This document shows, one piece after another, positions 37,034-47,329 of a stretch of DNA of 64,000 nt. This DNA is from Gammaproteobacteria bacterium (GTDB lineage Bacteria; Pseudomonadota; Gammaproteobacteria; Pseudomonadales; Azotimanducaceae): assembly GCA_009840545.1 (NCBI GenBank), contig VXNM01000009.1:64559-128558 (forward strand), written 5' to 3'. The stretch's first letter is position 1. The number at the start of each line of letters is the position of its first letter. The position numbers and the translations under genes are program-made. Under the pieces are notes generated by a model. That model had not been told where the DNA came from. It made no database searches and worked only from the letters and a program-made list of their open reading frames with translations.

Positions 37034-37614
37034 AAGCGAAACTGCGCATCTTCCTCTGTAACAAGGCGGGTTTCTTCCATCAGGAGGCTCATCGTACGTG
37101 AACTAACGTCTTGTTGGTCTGCAACCTCCTCTGCCATCTCTAAGTAGGAAAGGAAGTGTCGAGCTTCCGAATCGCACAGTCGTACGTAAAGATCCGCTAC
37201 TTGTGGTGCAAGAACGTCTAACAAACATCTAAATCGTTCGCAACTGCGAGCCTCAATAATCGCAGCGACAATGAACAAGTCTGAGTTCGATTCTCCCGGA
37301 AGGTTTCGAACGAACGTGTGCAAACTCTTTGCGTACCGGCTTGGACTCAATGGTCGAAATTGGTGCCCTCTTGACTCCATGAGCACCAATACTTGCTCGA
37401 AGTGTCTCATTTCTTCCCGAACAATACGCGACAGACGTGTACAAAAATCAGCTCTACCGGCGTGGCGATAAATGAGTGACAACGCCGAACTTGCGGCTTT
37501 CCGTTCGCAGTGTGCGTGATCGACCAACAGCAGATCTTCTTGATTGGCCGCAGCTTCTACCCACGTGTGCGGTGTGGGCACTTTAAGAAACTTCTCAGGA
37601 GACACGTTCAACAA
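37000..37614 (-). CDS. miaE: tRNA-(ms2io6A) hydroxylase (MiaE family)
   Basis: A 204-aa diiron monooxygenase that hydroxylates the isopentenyl group of modified A37 in tRNAs. The iron-ligand segments are visible: DHAHCERKAAS, REEMRHFEQVL, IIEARSCERF and CDSEARHFLSYLEMAE, in the order of ferritin-like four-helix proteins. MiaE needs MiaA and MiaB, which are not in this window. It overlaps lpxH tail to tail by 34 bases. Confidence 0.9.
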   Translation of the reverse strand: MLNVSPEKFLKVPTPHTWVEAAANQEDLLLVDHAHCERKAASSALSLIYRHAGRADFCTRLSRIVREEMRHFEQVLVLMESRGHQFRPLSPSRYAKSLHTFVRNLPGESNSDLFIVAAIIEARSCERFRCLLDVLAPQVADLYVRLCDSEARHFLSYLEMAEEVADQQDVSSRTMSLLMEETRLVTEEDAQFRFHSGPPSISKH

Positions 37615-37665
37615 CCACTGTTCTTCACATAACCGTGAATTGAGGACTTTGAGCTTGCGAACGGA

Positions 37666-39192
37666 CTACGAACCTTGCAACTCGAACAAAGACGATTCTT
37701 GAGAAGATTCAAGATCACGTTGGGTCTTGGATGTGTCGTTGCGATGATCCGATAGCTCAAGAAGATAGTCCTCGTTCACGTCGATGCAGTTGTAATGTCC
37801 GTCAAATATTGAACATTCAAATCCATCAACAGTAGGGTTTCCTTCCCGCGCTGAATCGATTAAGTCGTCTAGAGTCTGGTAAACAAGCATGTCGGCATTG
37901 ATAATTCGGGCGATCTGCTCCTCTGTTCGATCATTCGCTATGAACTCCTCGCTCGTCGGCATATCGATTCCAAACACATTTGGATAGCGAACAGGGGGTG
38001 CAGCTACGCCCACATACACCTTGTTAGCTCCCGCGTCTCTTGCCTGTTGAACAATCTCGTGCAACGTAGTTCCCCGTACGACAGAATCTTCGATCAAGAG
38101 TACATTCTTGTTCTCAAATTCCAGCCGAATTGCATTAAGCTTTTGTCGAACCGACTTCCTTCGCATGGATTGACCGGGCATGATGAATGTTCGACCGATG
38201 TAGCGATTCTTGACAAATCCTTCTCTCAACTTGACGTCGAGCCGGTGAGCGACTGGAATTGCAGCCGTCCGGCTCGTTTCCGGGATGGGGATTACAACAT
38301 CTATGTCGTGTCCTTTCTGGCTGAAGCAGTTCAGTACTTGGTCCGCTAGCTTGTCTCCCATTCGCAATCGCGCTTTGTAGACTGAAATGTCATCGATGAC
38401 GGAGTCGGGACGAGCAAGATAGACATGCTCGAAGATGCAGGGAGTCAGTTGCGTCTCCGACGCGCAAATCTCGGAGTGCATGTGGCCATTCTCGTCAATG
38501 TATATGGCCTCTCCAGCACGAACATCCCGAACAATGTCGTAGCCCAAGACATGCAAAGCTGCAGACTCGCTTGCAATCATATAGTCATTGGTTGCGTTTC
38601 GTCTGCAACCCACAACCAATGGTCGGATACCACGAGGATCACGGAATCCAACAATTCCGCCCCCTACGATGAGAGCAACCGCGGCGTATGCACCGCGACA
38701 CACTGCGTTCACGCCGCGAACAGCTTCAAATATGTGGCTGGGATCGACCGTTTTTGAAGCCGAGAGTGCAAGCTCGTTCGCAAAGACGTTCAGAAGTGTC
38801 TCAGAGTCAGATGCGGTATTGATGTGCCGCATCACATCGCGAAAGTAGAAACGACGTAGTTCCTTGGTGTTTGTTAGATTGCCGTTGTGCGCCATAAAAA
38901 TTCCGTGAGGGGAATTCACATACATAGGCTGTGACTCTAATGAGCTGGCACTTCCTGCTGTGGGATATCGGTTGTGTCCTAGTCCGATGTTGCCTCGCAG
39001 TGTGTCGATGTCTTTCTGCCGAAACACCTCGCTGACCAAACCGTTGTCTTTGCGCATGTAACATCGGTCTTCTGAAGACGTGACGGTGACGATTCCGGCG
39101 GAATCTTGTCCTCGATGTTGTAGGACAAGTAGCGCATCGTAGATTTCCTGACTTACTGGCTGACTGCTAACAATCCCTACAACGCCACACAT
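37666..39192 (-). CDS. purF: Amidophosphoribosyltransferase
   Basis: The first committed enzyme of purine synthesis, 508 aa. Cys2 is the glutaminase nucleophile (MCGVVGIVS) with no propeptide, as in Gram-negative enzymes. The glutaminase domain has GHNRYPTAGSAS and MAHNGNLTN; the phosphoribosyltransferase domain has the PRPP loop NVLLIEDSVVRGTT. It is the last gene of a minus-strand run folC, SPOR gene, cvpA, purF, seven bases downstream of cvpA, as in E. coli. Confidence 0.96.
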   Translation of the reverse strand: MCGVVGIVSSQPVSQEIYDALLVLQHRGQDSAGIVTVTSSEDRCYMRKDNGLVSEVFRQKDIDTLRGNIGLGHNRYPTAGSASSLESQPMYVNSPHGIFMAHNGNLTNTKELRRFYFRDVMRHINTASDSETLLNVFANELALSASKTVDPSHIFEAVRGVNAVCRGAYAAVALIVGGGIVGFRDPRGIRPLVVGCRRNATNDYMIASESAALHVLGYDIVRDVRAGEAIYIDENGHMHSEICASETQLTPCIFEHVYLARPDSVIDDISVYKARLRMGDKLADQVLNCFSQKGHDIDVVIPIPETSRTAAIPVAHRLDVKLREGFVKNRYIGRTFIMPGQSMRRKSVRQKLNAIRLEFENKNVLLIEDSVVRGTTLHEIVQQARDAGANKVYVGVAAPPVRYPNVFGIDMPTSEEFIANDRTEEQIARIINADMLVYQTLDDLIDSAREGNPTVDGFECSIFDGHYNCIDVNEDYLLELSDHRNDTSKTQRDLESSQESSLFELQGS

Positions 39193-39198
39193 CTCAAG

Positions 39199-39720
39199 TC
39201 ATTTTTCTTGCGGGGGACTAGTTGAAATCCAACTAACAAATAGTTCCCAAATGTCGCGAACAATGTGTTCGAACTGCATGAGGTGGGTGAGCAAAAACGA
39301 ATCTTTGAGAATTTCGTTGTTAGTGGACTTCAGATTGAAAATTATACCGACTGCAATGAGAATGAAACATCCCCTCAAAATTCCAAACAGGAATCCTAAA
39401 CCCTTGTCGACACCTTCGAGACCAATGCGCACAAGCGACTCTTTGACAAGTGACTGAACAAACGCACCAACTACCAACACGACAATCAATATGATTGTCG
39501 ATCCAACGGCTTGTGGGATCCACGCCTTATCTAAGGCAATACTTGAAAACATCCAGTCCCCGAGTTGCTTGCCCAGAATAATGGCGCAAATCACACCAAC
39601 AACCCAGCTTGTTAGCGAGATGAGCTCGCTGAGGAATCCGTTGCGCCAGCCAAACAGACTTGACACGAGAATTACGACAAGAAGCCCAATGTCGAGTGCG
39701 CTGAAGGTCAGAGCTTCCAT
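39199..39720 (-). CDS. cvpA: CvpA family inner-membrane protein
   Basis: A 173-aa membrane protein with four hydrophobic helices and the family pattern LDIGLLVVILVSSLFGWRNGFLSELISL at the start, then GWRNGF..., VGAFVQSLV and GLEGVDKGLGFLFGILRGCFIL. In E. coli it is needed for colicin V production and for envelope resistance to bile salts; its mechanism is unknown. It lies 11 bases downstream of the SPOR gene and seven upstream of purF. Confidence 0.93.
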   Translation of the reverse strand: MEALTFSALDIGLLVVILVSSLFGWRNGFLSELISLTSWVVGVICAIILGKQLGDWMFSSIALDKAWIPQAVGSTIILIVVLVVGAFVQSLVKESLVRIGLEGVDKGLGFLFGILRGCFILIAVGIIFNLKSTNNEILKDSFLLTHLMQFEHIVRDIWELFVSWISTSPPQEK

Positions 39721-39731
39721 ATTTTCCGGTG

Positions 39732-40256
39732 TTAGTAGTCGAACCCCACAACTATGGGATCTACTTGATAGCTTTCGTGGAACTGAGCAACTGTATTCTG
39801 TGCGTCTTCGCGCTTGATATAGGGACCCGCAACGACTCTATGAACTCTGCTCTTGTTGACCATCGCACTTGAAATCCACGCTCTGTGTCCGTCTGACTCG
39901 ACAGTTGCTTTAAGACTCTCCGCATTTTCTAGATTGGCAAAACTGGCAAGTTGCACGGCCCACTGTGTTGCTCCATCGGCATTGAAGATCAGAACGGGTT
40001 CTCCGACACGGTTGCCAGTTTCTGCTAAATATCCGTCTTCCACTATGGATGAAACCACTTGCTCGGCTCGATCAATCTGACGTGGATCCGGGACATCTAG
40101 TATGGGAGGCTCGAAATGGTCTAAGTCCGCCTGTTCCATTGGTGGAATGTCGAAATCGAGCTCCACGGGTTTGTCGAAGAACATGGGGACAACAATAACC
40201 AGCAGGGAGGCTACGAATACGCCACCGATGATTCTGTTTCGCGTTCTTTCTGTCAT
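39732..40256 (-). CDS. SPOR-domain protein, DedD-like
   Basis: A 174-aa protein with one N-terminal hydrophobic anchor (IIGGVFVASLLVIVVPMFF, about residues 8-26) and a C-terminal SPOR domain (about 95-172; WAVQLASFANLENAESLKATVESDGHRAWIS and YRVVAGPYIKREDAQNTVAQF-like pattern). SPOR domains bind denuded peptidoglycan at the division septum. Position between folC and cvpA matches DedD of E. coli. It ends one base after the folC stop region begins, with the two genes separated by a single base. Confidence 0.88.
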   Translation of the reverse strand: MTERTRNRIIGGVFVASLLVIVVPMFFDKPVELDFDIPPMEQADLDHFEPPILDVPDPRQIDRAEQVVSSIVEDGYLAETGNRVGEPVLIFNADGATQWAVQLASFANLENAESLKATVESDGHRAWISSAMVNKSRVHRVVAGPYIKREDAQNTVAQFHESYQVDPIVVGFDY

Positions 40257-40257
40257 G

Positions 40258-41562
40258 TCAACCTCGGCGTTCCATGCCGATCGTGATCATATTTCTGACA
40301 CGACTCACCAGTTCAAACGATCCTGCAACCAGAATTAAGCCGTGCGGGCTGCTTGAGCCCACCAAGTAGTCTAACGCAACTTCAAGGTCGGGTTCAACTC
40401 GTACAGACTTAGGATACAACTTTTTTGCAAGTTCTTCGGCAGTTTGCCCACGATGTCCTAATGTCGACGTGACTGAAACTCTACGGTCTGGGAGATCTAA
40501 GGCTTCCAATATTCCAGCTGCATCCTTGTCTTCCATACATGCAAAGAGCAAGCCAATATCTCGGCTGGGATACAGGAGGTCCAACTGCGTTCGAGTGTAC
40601 TTCGCGGCGTCTGGGTTGTGTCCTACATCCAACAACCAGTCCCGATCTCGGTAGCGCATGAGTTCCATTCGGCCGGGAAGAGCGCCCTCGCTCAAATCGG
40701 TCGTTCTCATTTGGTCGAATTCTTCTTCCAAAACAACGACGGTCTGTAGCGCCAGTGCGGCCGAATCCGGCATCGTTGGCAGGTACTTGTATGAGAACGA
40801 AGTCTCAAACTCACTGTCTTTCGCCCAACACGACCAAAATCCCTCTGAAGTCTTAGCATGACCAAATTCATGGTTGGCCAGATACAGAGGACACTCGAGC
40901 TCGCGTGCACGACTCAACACCGAAGCCACAGGAATTTCGTCTCCATAGACCAAAGGGACTCCTGCTTGAAGGATTCCTGCTTTTTCAGATCCGATGGTTT
41001 CTCGATCTGATCCAAGTATGTGAGAGTGGTCCAATCCAATATTTGTTATTACAGTAATGTCACGGTCCGCAACGTTGCAGGTGTCGAGTCTTCCCCCAAG
41101 TCCCACTTCGAGAATCGCTCGGTCAACTTGCTCGCGTTTGAATACGTCGAGTGCGGCTAGTGTTGCCCACTCGAAGTATGTCAATGGAATTCCTTCTCTG
41201 ACTTGTTCAATGGTCTCGAACGAGTGAACGATTTCTGTGTCCGAAACTGGTTTGCCGGATACTCGGATGCGTTCGTTGTACTGTTCGAAGTGGGGAGAAA
41301 TCGTCGCGCCGACTTTGAGGTAGCAGCCTTGCAACAATTGCTCGAGATAGCGAACGGTCGATCCCTTGCCGTTTGTTCCTGCGACAATGACTGATTTCGT
41401 AGCAGGATTCGTTAGTTGAAGACGACGCGCAAGAATCTTCGCTCGATGTAGACCGGTTGGCTTATGCTTGTGGTGTTCCTCGACGATCCAATCTAGCCAT
41501 CGAGCCAGCTGAGGTGTCACTCTCGTCCTTATGTCTTGTGGAGAATTGTTCTTGAAGTACAA
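40258..41562 (-). CDS. folC: Folylpolyglutamate synthase / dihydrofolate synthase
   Basis: A 434-aa Mur-ligase-family enzyme that adds glutamate to dihydropteroate and tetrahydrofolates. It has the ATP-binding VIVAGTNGKGSTVRYLEQLL, the SPHFEQYNERIRVSG segment, ILEVGLGGRLDTCN and the HNPDA motif. The frame opens with TTG at 41562 without a good ribosome-binding sequence, so the exact start is uncertain. In most relatives trpF and accD lie between truA and folC; here only about 120 bases separate them. Confidence 0.93.
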   Translation of the reverse strand: MYFKNNSPQDIRTRVTPQLARWLDWIVEEHHKHKPTGLHRAKILARRLQLTNPATKSVIVAGTNGKGSTVRYLEQLLQGCYLKVGATISPHFEQYNERIRVSGKPVSDTEIVHSFETIEQVREGIPLTYFEWATLAALDVFKREQVDRAILEVGLGGRLDTCNVADRDITVITNIGLDHSHILGSDRETIGSEKAGILQAGVPLVYGDEIPVASVLSRARELECPLYLANHEFGHAKTSEGFWSCWAKDSEFETSFSYKYLPTMPDSAALALQTVVVLEEEFDQMRTTDLSEGALPGRMELMRYRDRDWLLDVGHNPDAAKYTRTQLDLLYPSRDIGLLFACMEDKDAAGILEALDLPDRRVSVTSTLGHRGQTAEELAKKLYPKSVRVEPDLEVALDYLVGSSSPHGLILVAGSFELVSRVRNMITIGMERRG

Positions 41563-41683
41563 CGAGTAGTCTGATTGATGTCTAACAAAAAAATTTCAAC
41601 TCAGTTCATGCAACTCGTCAGAACCTCTCCAGTACCGCTCTTCTGATTCTCGAATGGGGTGATGGTTCCTGTATTAGCGTTAG

Positions 41684-42541
41684 TCAATTTACACCGGTGG
41701 GTCTGACATCTGGAAAGTCCGTAGCGTCAAAACTAGGTAAGCTAGCGGTAGGACCCAACAGTCGAGGAGTGTGCAACAAACTCAATTCTCGCGATTCCGA
41801 ATAGGCAACTTGCGCCAGATAGAGGCCCATCGGAGGTGCAGTTGGAGGAGCTAACGAGCGATTCTTAGCACTCAGCAGTGCCGACAAACTATTGACTTCC
41901 CCGCGCGACACACCGAGCAACGCACTAGCAATGTTTCTAACCATCCTGAAGAGAAATGCATTTGCAATGATGTCGAGAACCACCAACTCGGAGAATCGAC
42001 GAACAGAAATCCTGTGTACGCATCGAAACGGTGTTAGCGACTGACAATTTGCTGCTCGGAATGAAGTAAAGTCCTGTTCTCCAATAAGACACTGTGCACT
42101 TTCGTCCATTCGTTCCGCATCCAGTTCGAAAGGAACCCAATGGGCCAAGTCTTTTTCAATTGCCGGGACTATTGGACTCATTCCTAGAACATAGATGTAT
42201 CGACGCCACCTAGCCGATCTCCTAGGATCGAATTGTCTGTCTACCTGCTGAACGGAGTGAACCCGAACATCCTCGGGCAGCAGCGAGTTAGTACCCAGAA
42301 TCCATGCAGAAGATTGCCGCTCCGCATCTGTCCTAAAACTAATGACCTGACTAGTGGCGTGGACGCCCGAGTCAGTTCTTCCCGCAAATGAGACTGCGAC
42401 TTTCTCATCAGCAATGTTTGAAAGTGCGCTTTCGAGTACTGATTGCACCGTCCGTTGCTGCGGTTGATATTGGCTTCCATTGAAATTCTTGCCCAAGTAC
42501 TCGATTCCAAGGGCAATGTGGTGGAGTTTCGCGGCAGTCAT
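41684..42541 (-). CDS. truA: tRNA pseudouridine(38-40) synthase
   Basis: A 285-aa enzyme that makes pseudouridine in the anticodon arm. The catalytic Asp is in FAGRTDSGVHAT; other marks are IEYLGKNFNGSQYQPQQRTVQ, ARWRRYIYVL and AFLFRMVRNIASALL. The ATG at 42541 begins the conserved part; the 11 codons before it are not family-like. It lies 44 bases downstream of asd on the same strand. Confidence 0.94.
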   Translation of the reverse strand: MTAAKLHHIALGIEYLGKNFNGSQYQPQQRTVQSVLESALSNIADEKVAVSFAGRTDSGVHATSQVISFRTDAERQSSAWILGTNSLLPEDVRVHSVQQVDRQFDPRRSARWRRYIYVLGMSPIVPAIEKDLAHWVPFELDAERMDESAQCLIGEQDFTSFRAANCQSLTPFRCVHRISVRRFSELVVLDIIANAFLFRMVRNIASALLGVSRGEVNSLSALLSAKNRSLAPPTAPPMGLYLAQVAYSESRELSLLHTPRLLGPTASLPSFDATDFPDVRPTGVN

Positions 42542-42585
42542 CTGACCAAGAACAAGGACTCGACACTCACTCAAGAAGAGTGCAG

Positions 42586-43605
42586 TTAGGCGATGAGTGG
42601 AACGAGATTTTCCGCAATTTGAATGCTATTGAGGGCTGCTCCCTTTCGAACATTGTCCGACACGACCCAGAGGTTGAGGCCGCGATCATGCGAAATGTCC
42701 TCGCGAACACGACCAACATAAACGGGATCTTTGCCAGCTGCGTGGACAACTGCTGTCGGATATCCCCCAGGGGTTCGCTCGTCGATGAGCTCAATATTCT
42801 CATCCTCCCGCAACAGCCGTTGCGCCTCTTGAACCGAGATCTTCTCGCAGGTCTCTATGTGAACAGCCTCGGAGTGCCCATAAAACACTGGGATACGAAC
42901 GCACGTGGGATTAACTTTGATATTGGGATCTTCAAAGATCTTTTGGGTCTCCCAGACCATTTTCATCTCTTCGAGGGTGTAGCCATTCTCCTTGAAGTCG
43001 TTTATTTGGGGTATGGCGTTGAATGCGATTTGTACCGGTTCGACCTCTGGTTCGAACTCTTTTGCATTCAATATATTTGCAGTTTGCAAGGCCAATTCCC
43101 GAATTGCTTTGGAGCCTGCTCCTGAAACAGCCTGATAGGTAGCGACGTTGATCCGTTCAATTCCTACAGCATCGTAAATGGGTTTGAGTGCTACCACCAT
43201 TTGAATGGTCGAGCAATTTGGATTTGCAATGATTCTTTGGTCTAGTCCATTCTTGATACGGTGGGAATTTACCTCAGGAACAACAAGAGGAATGCCATCG
43301 TCATAGCGAAATTGAGAAGTGTTGTCGATGACTACAGCACCAGATTCGGCCGCTCTTGGTGCGTGTACTTTGGATACAGAACTTCCAGCGGAAAATAGCG
43401 CAATCTGGGTGTTGGCAAAGTCAAAGTCTTCTAGTTCTTCAATGCGGACGTAGTGATCCTTGAACCAAACCCGTTTGCCTGCTGAACGGCTGCTTGCCAA
43501 GAGACGCAATTCACCCAGAGGAAACTCTCTTTGCTCTAGCAATTCACACAGAACTTCGCCAACTGCACCAGTTGCACCGGCAACCGCAACGTTCAACGAT
43601 TCCAT
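42586..43605 (-). CDS. asd: Aspartate-semialdehyde dehydrogenase
   Basis: A 339-aa NADP-dependent enzyme of Lys, Met and Thr synthesis and of diaminopimelate for cell wall. It has VAGATGAVGEVLCELL, the phosphate loop ASSRSAGKR, the catalytic Cys in NPNCSTIQMV and the YQAVSGAGS segment. The ATG at 43605 shares a base with the leuB stop (TGATG), indicating coupling. A GTG one codon upstream is possible but unnecessary. Type matches the shorter, Gram-positive/Pseudomonas-like Asd with about 340 aa. Confidence 0.95.
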   Translation of the reverse strand: MESLNVAVAGATGAVGEVLCELLEQREFPLGELRLLASSRSAGKRVWFKDHYVRIEELEDFDFANTQIALFSAGSSVSKVHAPRAAESGAVVIDNTSQFRYDDGIPLVVPEVNSHRIKNGLDQRIIANPNCSTIQMVVALKPIYDAVGIERINVATYQAVSGAGSKAIRELALQTANILNAKEFEPEVEPVQIAFNAIPQINDFKENGYTLEEMKMVWETQKIFEDPNIKVNPTCVRIPVFYGHSEAVHIETCEKISVQEAQRLLREDENIELIDERTPGGYPTAVVHAAGKDPVYVGRVREDISHDRGLNLWVVSDNVRKGAALNSIQIAENLVPLIA

Positions 43606-44702
43606 CACGAGCTCTTCAACTGACCAATTACTTCATCAGCCATCTGATCAGTTCCGACCAGCAAACACTCGGCAGATGGGTCAAGCGGCATGATATCTCC
43701 GGTACGGAGACCCTGCTCAAGCACTCGATGCACTGCAACTTCGATGGACTCGGCAACATGAGCCGCGTCAAGGCTGTAACGAAACATCATCGCTATCGAC
43801 AAAATCATTGCTAATGGATTGGCGATGTTTTGCCCAGCAATATCCGGTGCCGTGCCATGCACGGGCTCATATAGACCTCTATTGCTTGAGTTGAGCGATG
43901 CCGAAGGAAGCATTCCCAACGAACCAGTAAGCATTGCTGCAACATCGGACAAGATGTCCCCAAACATGTTGCCCGTGACAATAACGTCGAATTGCTTCGG
44001 TTGTCTAACCAATTGCATTGCAGCGTTGTCAACGTACAAGTGACTTAGTTCGACGTCTGTGTATTCCGAATGCACTTCGCACACAACATCTCGCCACAGT
44101 TGAGTGACCTCTAGTACATTGGCTTTGTCCACGGAGCAGAGCTTTCCGCTACGCTTACGAGCCAGCTCAAAAGCAACTTTGGACACTCGTTCGATTTCAG
44201 ACTCGTCATACACAAACGTGTTGAACCCTCGTCTCAGGTTGTCTCGAGTCTCTATTCCTCGTGGTTCACCGAAATAGACACCACCGGTCAGTTCTCGAAC
44301 GATGAGTATGTCCAAGTCCGAAACAAGCTCGGATTTCAATGTGGACGCCTCGGACAACGGACCAAATGTCAATGCGGGTCGAAGGTTTGCAAAGCAGTCC
44401 AGTCCGGACCGAAGACCTAGCAGTCCCTTTTCGGGCTTTTGGTCTACTGGCAAGTCGTCCCACTTGGGTCCTCCTACTGCACCTAGAAGCACCGCATCCG
44501 ACTCCTGCGCTTGTCTCAGAGTTTCTTCTGTCATCGGCACGCCATGTCGGTCAATAGAGCAACCCCCAAAGTCGGCATACTCCAGTCGAAGCTCAATCGA
44601 ATCATCGACTGCGGCGTTCATCACGCGAATCGCGTGGGGCATTATTTCTGCTCCTATACCGTCACCAGAGAGCACCAATACGTCGAAGGAACTTTCGGTC
44701 AT
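43605..44702 (-). CDS. leuB: 3-isopropylmalate dehydrogenase
   Basis: A 365-aa NAD-dependent enzyme of leucine synthesis. Visible marks are [48 protein letters not shown] and the metal-binding [17 protein letters not shown]. The ATG at 44702 overlaps the leuD stop as ATGA and is preferred over an ATG seven codons upstream. Part of the minus-strand leuC-leuD-leuB-asd-truA operon. Confidence 0.95.
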   Translation of the reverse strand: MTESSFDVLVLSGDGIGAEIMPHAIRVMNAAVDDSIELRLEYADFGGCSIDRHGVPMTEETLRQAQESDAVLLGAVGGPKWDDLPVDQKPEKGLLGLRSGLDCFANLRPALTFGPLSEASTLKSELVSDLDILIVRELTGGVYFGEPRGIETRDNLRRGFNTFVYDESEIERVSKVAFELARKRSGKLCSVDKANVLEVTQLWRDVVCEVHSEYTDVELSHLYVDNAAMQLVRQPKQFDVIVTGNMFGDILSDVAAMLTGSLGMLPSASLNSSNRGLYEPVHGTAPDIAGQNIANPLAMILSIAMMFRYSLDAAHVAESIEVAVHRVLEQGLRTGDIMPLDPSAECLLVGTDQMADEVIGQLKSS

Positions 44703-45340
44703 GGATTGTCCGTGAATAGCCATGGCATCGTGCGTTGATGCTGTCGTTCAAACTTGCGAATCTTGTCGGTCTCCCGCAATGTCAATCCAATTTCGTCCAT
44801 TCCCTCCAAGAGACGCTTTCGGGATCCTGAGTCAATTGAGAACGAAATGGATTCTGTGTTCTCATAAGTGACTCTTTGATTTTCCAAGTCAACATTGGCG
44901 GTCAGCGGTTCACTACTAGAGGCTGCGACGAAAATCTGTGCGACCTTCTCTTCTGGCAATGGCACAGGCAACAACCCGTTGTTGACGCAGTTGTTGTAGA
45001 AGATGTCAGCAAAGGATGGTGCAATCACACAACGAATGCCATATTGCATCAAAGCCCAAACTGCATGCTCACGACTTGAACCACAACCAAAGTTTCGTCT
45101 GGCAAGTAGGATCGAAGCATTCCTGTATCGTGAGTCGTTGAGTACAAATTGCGGGTTCTCTTGACGATTTGTTTTTCCGATCTCGCCCTCGTCCAGGAAC
45201 CTCCAAGCATCAAACAGGTTCTCCCCGAACCCGGTCCTCTTCACAGACTTCAGAAACTGCTTTGGAATTATTTGGTCAGTATCGACGTTAGCCCTATCCA
45301 ATGGAACAACGACACCTTCGTGATTGCGAAAAGACTGCAT
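44699..45340 (-). CDS. leuD: 3-isopropylmalate dehydratase small subunit
   Basis: A 213-aa swivelling subunit of isopropylmalate isomerase. It has [37 protein letters not shown] and [13 protein letters not shown], all typical. It starts 12 bases after the end of leuC and overlaps leuB by four bases. Confidence 0.95.
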   Translation of the reverse strand: MQSFRNHEGVVVPLDRANVDTDQIIPKQFLKSVKRTGFGENLFDAWRFLDEGEIGKTNRQENPQFVLNDSRYRNASILLARRNFGCGSSREHAVWALMQYGIRCVIAPSFADIFYNNCVNNGLLPVPLPEEKVAQIFVAASSSEPLTANVDLENQRVTYENTESISFSIDSGSRKRLLEGMDEIGLTLRETDKIRKFERQHQRTMPWLFTDNP

Positions 45341-45352
45341 CTAGACTCTCCG

Positions 45353-46765
45353 CTATAGGTACTCGCGCACGTCCGCAATCTTGCCAGCGATTGCGCTGGC
45401 GGCAGCTGTTGCCGGGCTTACCAGGTGCGTTCGCCCCATGTGTCCCTGACGACCCTCGAAGTTTCGATTCGACGTAGAAGCACACCGTTCTCCCGGATAG
45501 AGACGATCATTGTTCATTGCAAGGCACATAGAGCAACCGGGTTCACGCCATTCGAAACCTGCTTGTTTGAAGACCTCATCGAGTCCTTCTTGCTCGGCCT
45601 GCTTCTTGACTAACCCAGATCCCGGAACCACAAAGGCATTCTTGATGTTGGAAGCCACTTTCCTTCCACGCGCAATCGACGCCGCTTGCCTCAAGTCCTC
45701 AATCCGAGCATTGGTACAGGAACCGATGAACACTTTGTCAAGAATCACTTCCGAGATGGGTGTTCCAGGAGTTAGGTCCATATATTCCAAGGCGCGACCT
45801 ACGGTTTCCGATTTCGCCTCATCACTAAAGTCGTCCGAACTCGGCACCACCTCGTCAATGCCGATGACCAACTCAGGGTTCGTTCCCCAACTGACCTGTG
45901 GTGCAAGCTCTGTCACGTCCAGTTCCACTGTTGTGTCGAAATTGGCATCGCTGTCGGTGTTCAGCTGAAGCCAGTAGTCAACCGCTTCATGCCAAAGTCC
46001 TCCTTTTGGTGCGAAAGGACGCGACTCCAGATAGACAACTGTCCTCTCGTCAATGCCCATTAGTCCCGCTCGAGCACCCGCTTCAATGGACATGTTGCAG
46101 ATTGTCATACGCCCTTCCAGCGAAAGACTGGATACGACATCTCCGCAGTACTCTATCGTGTGCCCAGTTGCTCCGGCAGTTCCAATTTGTCGAATAAGTG
46201 CTAAAACGATGTCCTTGGCACTGCAGGACTCATTCAACGGTCCTTGAATGTGAACACACATGTTCCTGCTTTTCTGTTGAACTAGACATTGGGTAGCTAA
46301 GACGTGCTCTACTTCAGATGTGCCAATTCCATGTGCGAGTGCACCGAACGCACCGTGGGTTGAAGTGTGCGAATCCCCGCACACTATGGTCATTCCAGGC
46401 AAGGTAGCACCTTGTTCCGGACCGACTACATGTACGATACCTTGTCGGTGATCCAACATGTCGAAGTATCGAATGTTGAACGAATCGCAGTTCGTATTCA
46501 ACACTTCGACTTGCTCCCTTGCGATTGGATCAGCGATTCCTTTCACTCCTTCAGACCGGTCAGTAGTGGGAATGCTGTGGTCGACGGTCGCTAAGTTCGC
46601 ATCGAGTCTCCAAGGCTTTCTCGACGCCAAGGTAAGACCTTCAAAGGCTTGAGGAGAGGTTACCTCGTGCAGAAGGTGTCGGTCGATGTAGAGCAAGTCA
46701 AGGCCGTCCTCTCTCGTCCCGACGTGGTGGCTATCCCAGATTTTGTCGTACAAGGTGCGCGGCAT
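45353..46765 (-). CDS. leuC: 3-isopropylmalate dehydratase large subunit
   Basis: A 470-aa aconitase-family enzyme carrying a [4Fe-4S] cluster. The cluster cysteines lie in [14 protein letters not shown] and [11 protein letters not shown]; other marks are [32 protein letters not shown] and [21 protein letters not shown]. It is the first gene of the leu operon; no leuA or obvious leucine-rich leader peptide is seen in the 115 bases upstream. Confidence 0.96.
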   Translation of the reverse strand: MPRTLYDKIWDSHHVGTREDGLDLLYIDRHLLHEVTSPQAFEGLTLASRKPWRLDANLATVDHSIPTTDRSEGVKGIADPIAREQVEVLNTNCDSFNIRYFDMLDHRQGIVHVVGPEQGATLPGMTIVCGDSHTSTHGAFGALAHGIGTSEVEHVLATQCLVQQKSRNMCVHIQGPLNESCSAKDIVLALIRQIGTAGATGHTIEYCGDVVSSLSLEGRMTICNMSIEAGARAGLMGIDERTVVYLESRPFAPKGGLWHEAVDYWLQLNTDSDANFDTTVELDVTELAPQVSWGTNPELVIGIDEVVPSSDDFSDEAKSETVGRALEYMDLTPGTPISEVILDKVFIGSCTNARIEDLRQAASIARGRKVASNIKNAFVVPGSGLVKKQAEQEGLDEVFKQAGFEWREPGCSMCLAMNNDRLYPGERCASTSNRNFEGRQGHMGRTHLVSPATAAASAIAGKIADVREYL

Positions 46766-46878
46766 ACTCGATCTGAACCCGTTACGGGAGGAATTTTTCG
46801 GGAGTCTTAGGCAAGATCACCCAAGGAATGCAGATTATAGAAACGAAAGCTCTAGTAATCTGAGTTTTTGCTTTGCAG

Positions 46879-47151
46879 TCAGTCGTCTTTTTCGTTTTCT
46901 TTACGTAGATTCAACGTCATGGGAAACAGGAGACTGCGGATTATCTCAATACAAATAAACAACCCCAGTATGACCCACAGACTTGGCCTCAAGAAAGGTT
47001 CAGGAAGCAAATTCGTGAAAAAATGCCTGCCAACACCACATACCGACCATATGAACCAGAAGGGTATGGAAAGCGACAAATTGAGAACAATGCTTCCAAT
47101 CCACCCCAACACCGGTATTCGATTCACAGTCTTTCTCCTATATCCAACCAC
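46879..47151 (-). CDS. Small membrane protein, hypothetical
   Basis: A 90-aa frame with two strongly hydrophobic segments (about residues 14-36 and 57-77) flanked by basic residues (GYRRKT at the start, NLRKENEKDD at the end). The pattern fits a genuine two-span membrane protein more than a chance frame. It begins with GTG at 47151 and lacks a clear Shine-Dalgarno sequence; a stop is two codons upstream. It lies upstream of leuC on the same strand with a 113-base gap. Family unknown. Confidence 0.5.
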   Translation of the reverse strand: MVGYRRKTVNRIPVLGWIGSIVLNLSLSIPFWFIWSVCGVGRHFFTNLLPEPFLRPSLWVILGLFICIEIIRSLLFPMTLNLRKENEKDD

Positions 47152-47329
47152 AGGTGACTATTTCATTCTAATTTGAACTCCACGCTGGCGGCCTTCGGGA
47201 CCATGGTTAAGCCAAGCGACCGAATGATTCAGTTCAACTTAGCTTCGCACCTGAGACCTTATCACTAGTCTTGTAATTGACTCCTATAATTTCCAACCAA
47301 CCTAGAACGGAACTACTTGGAGATAGCCG

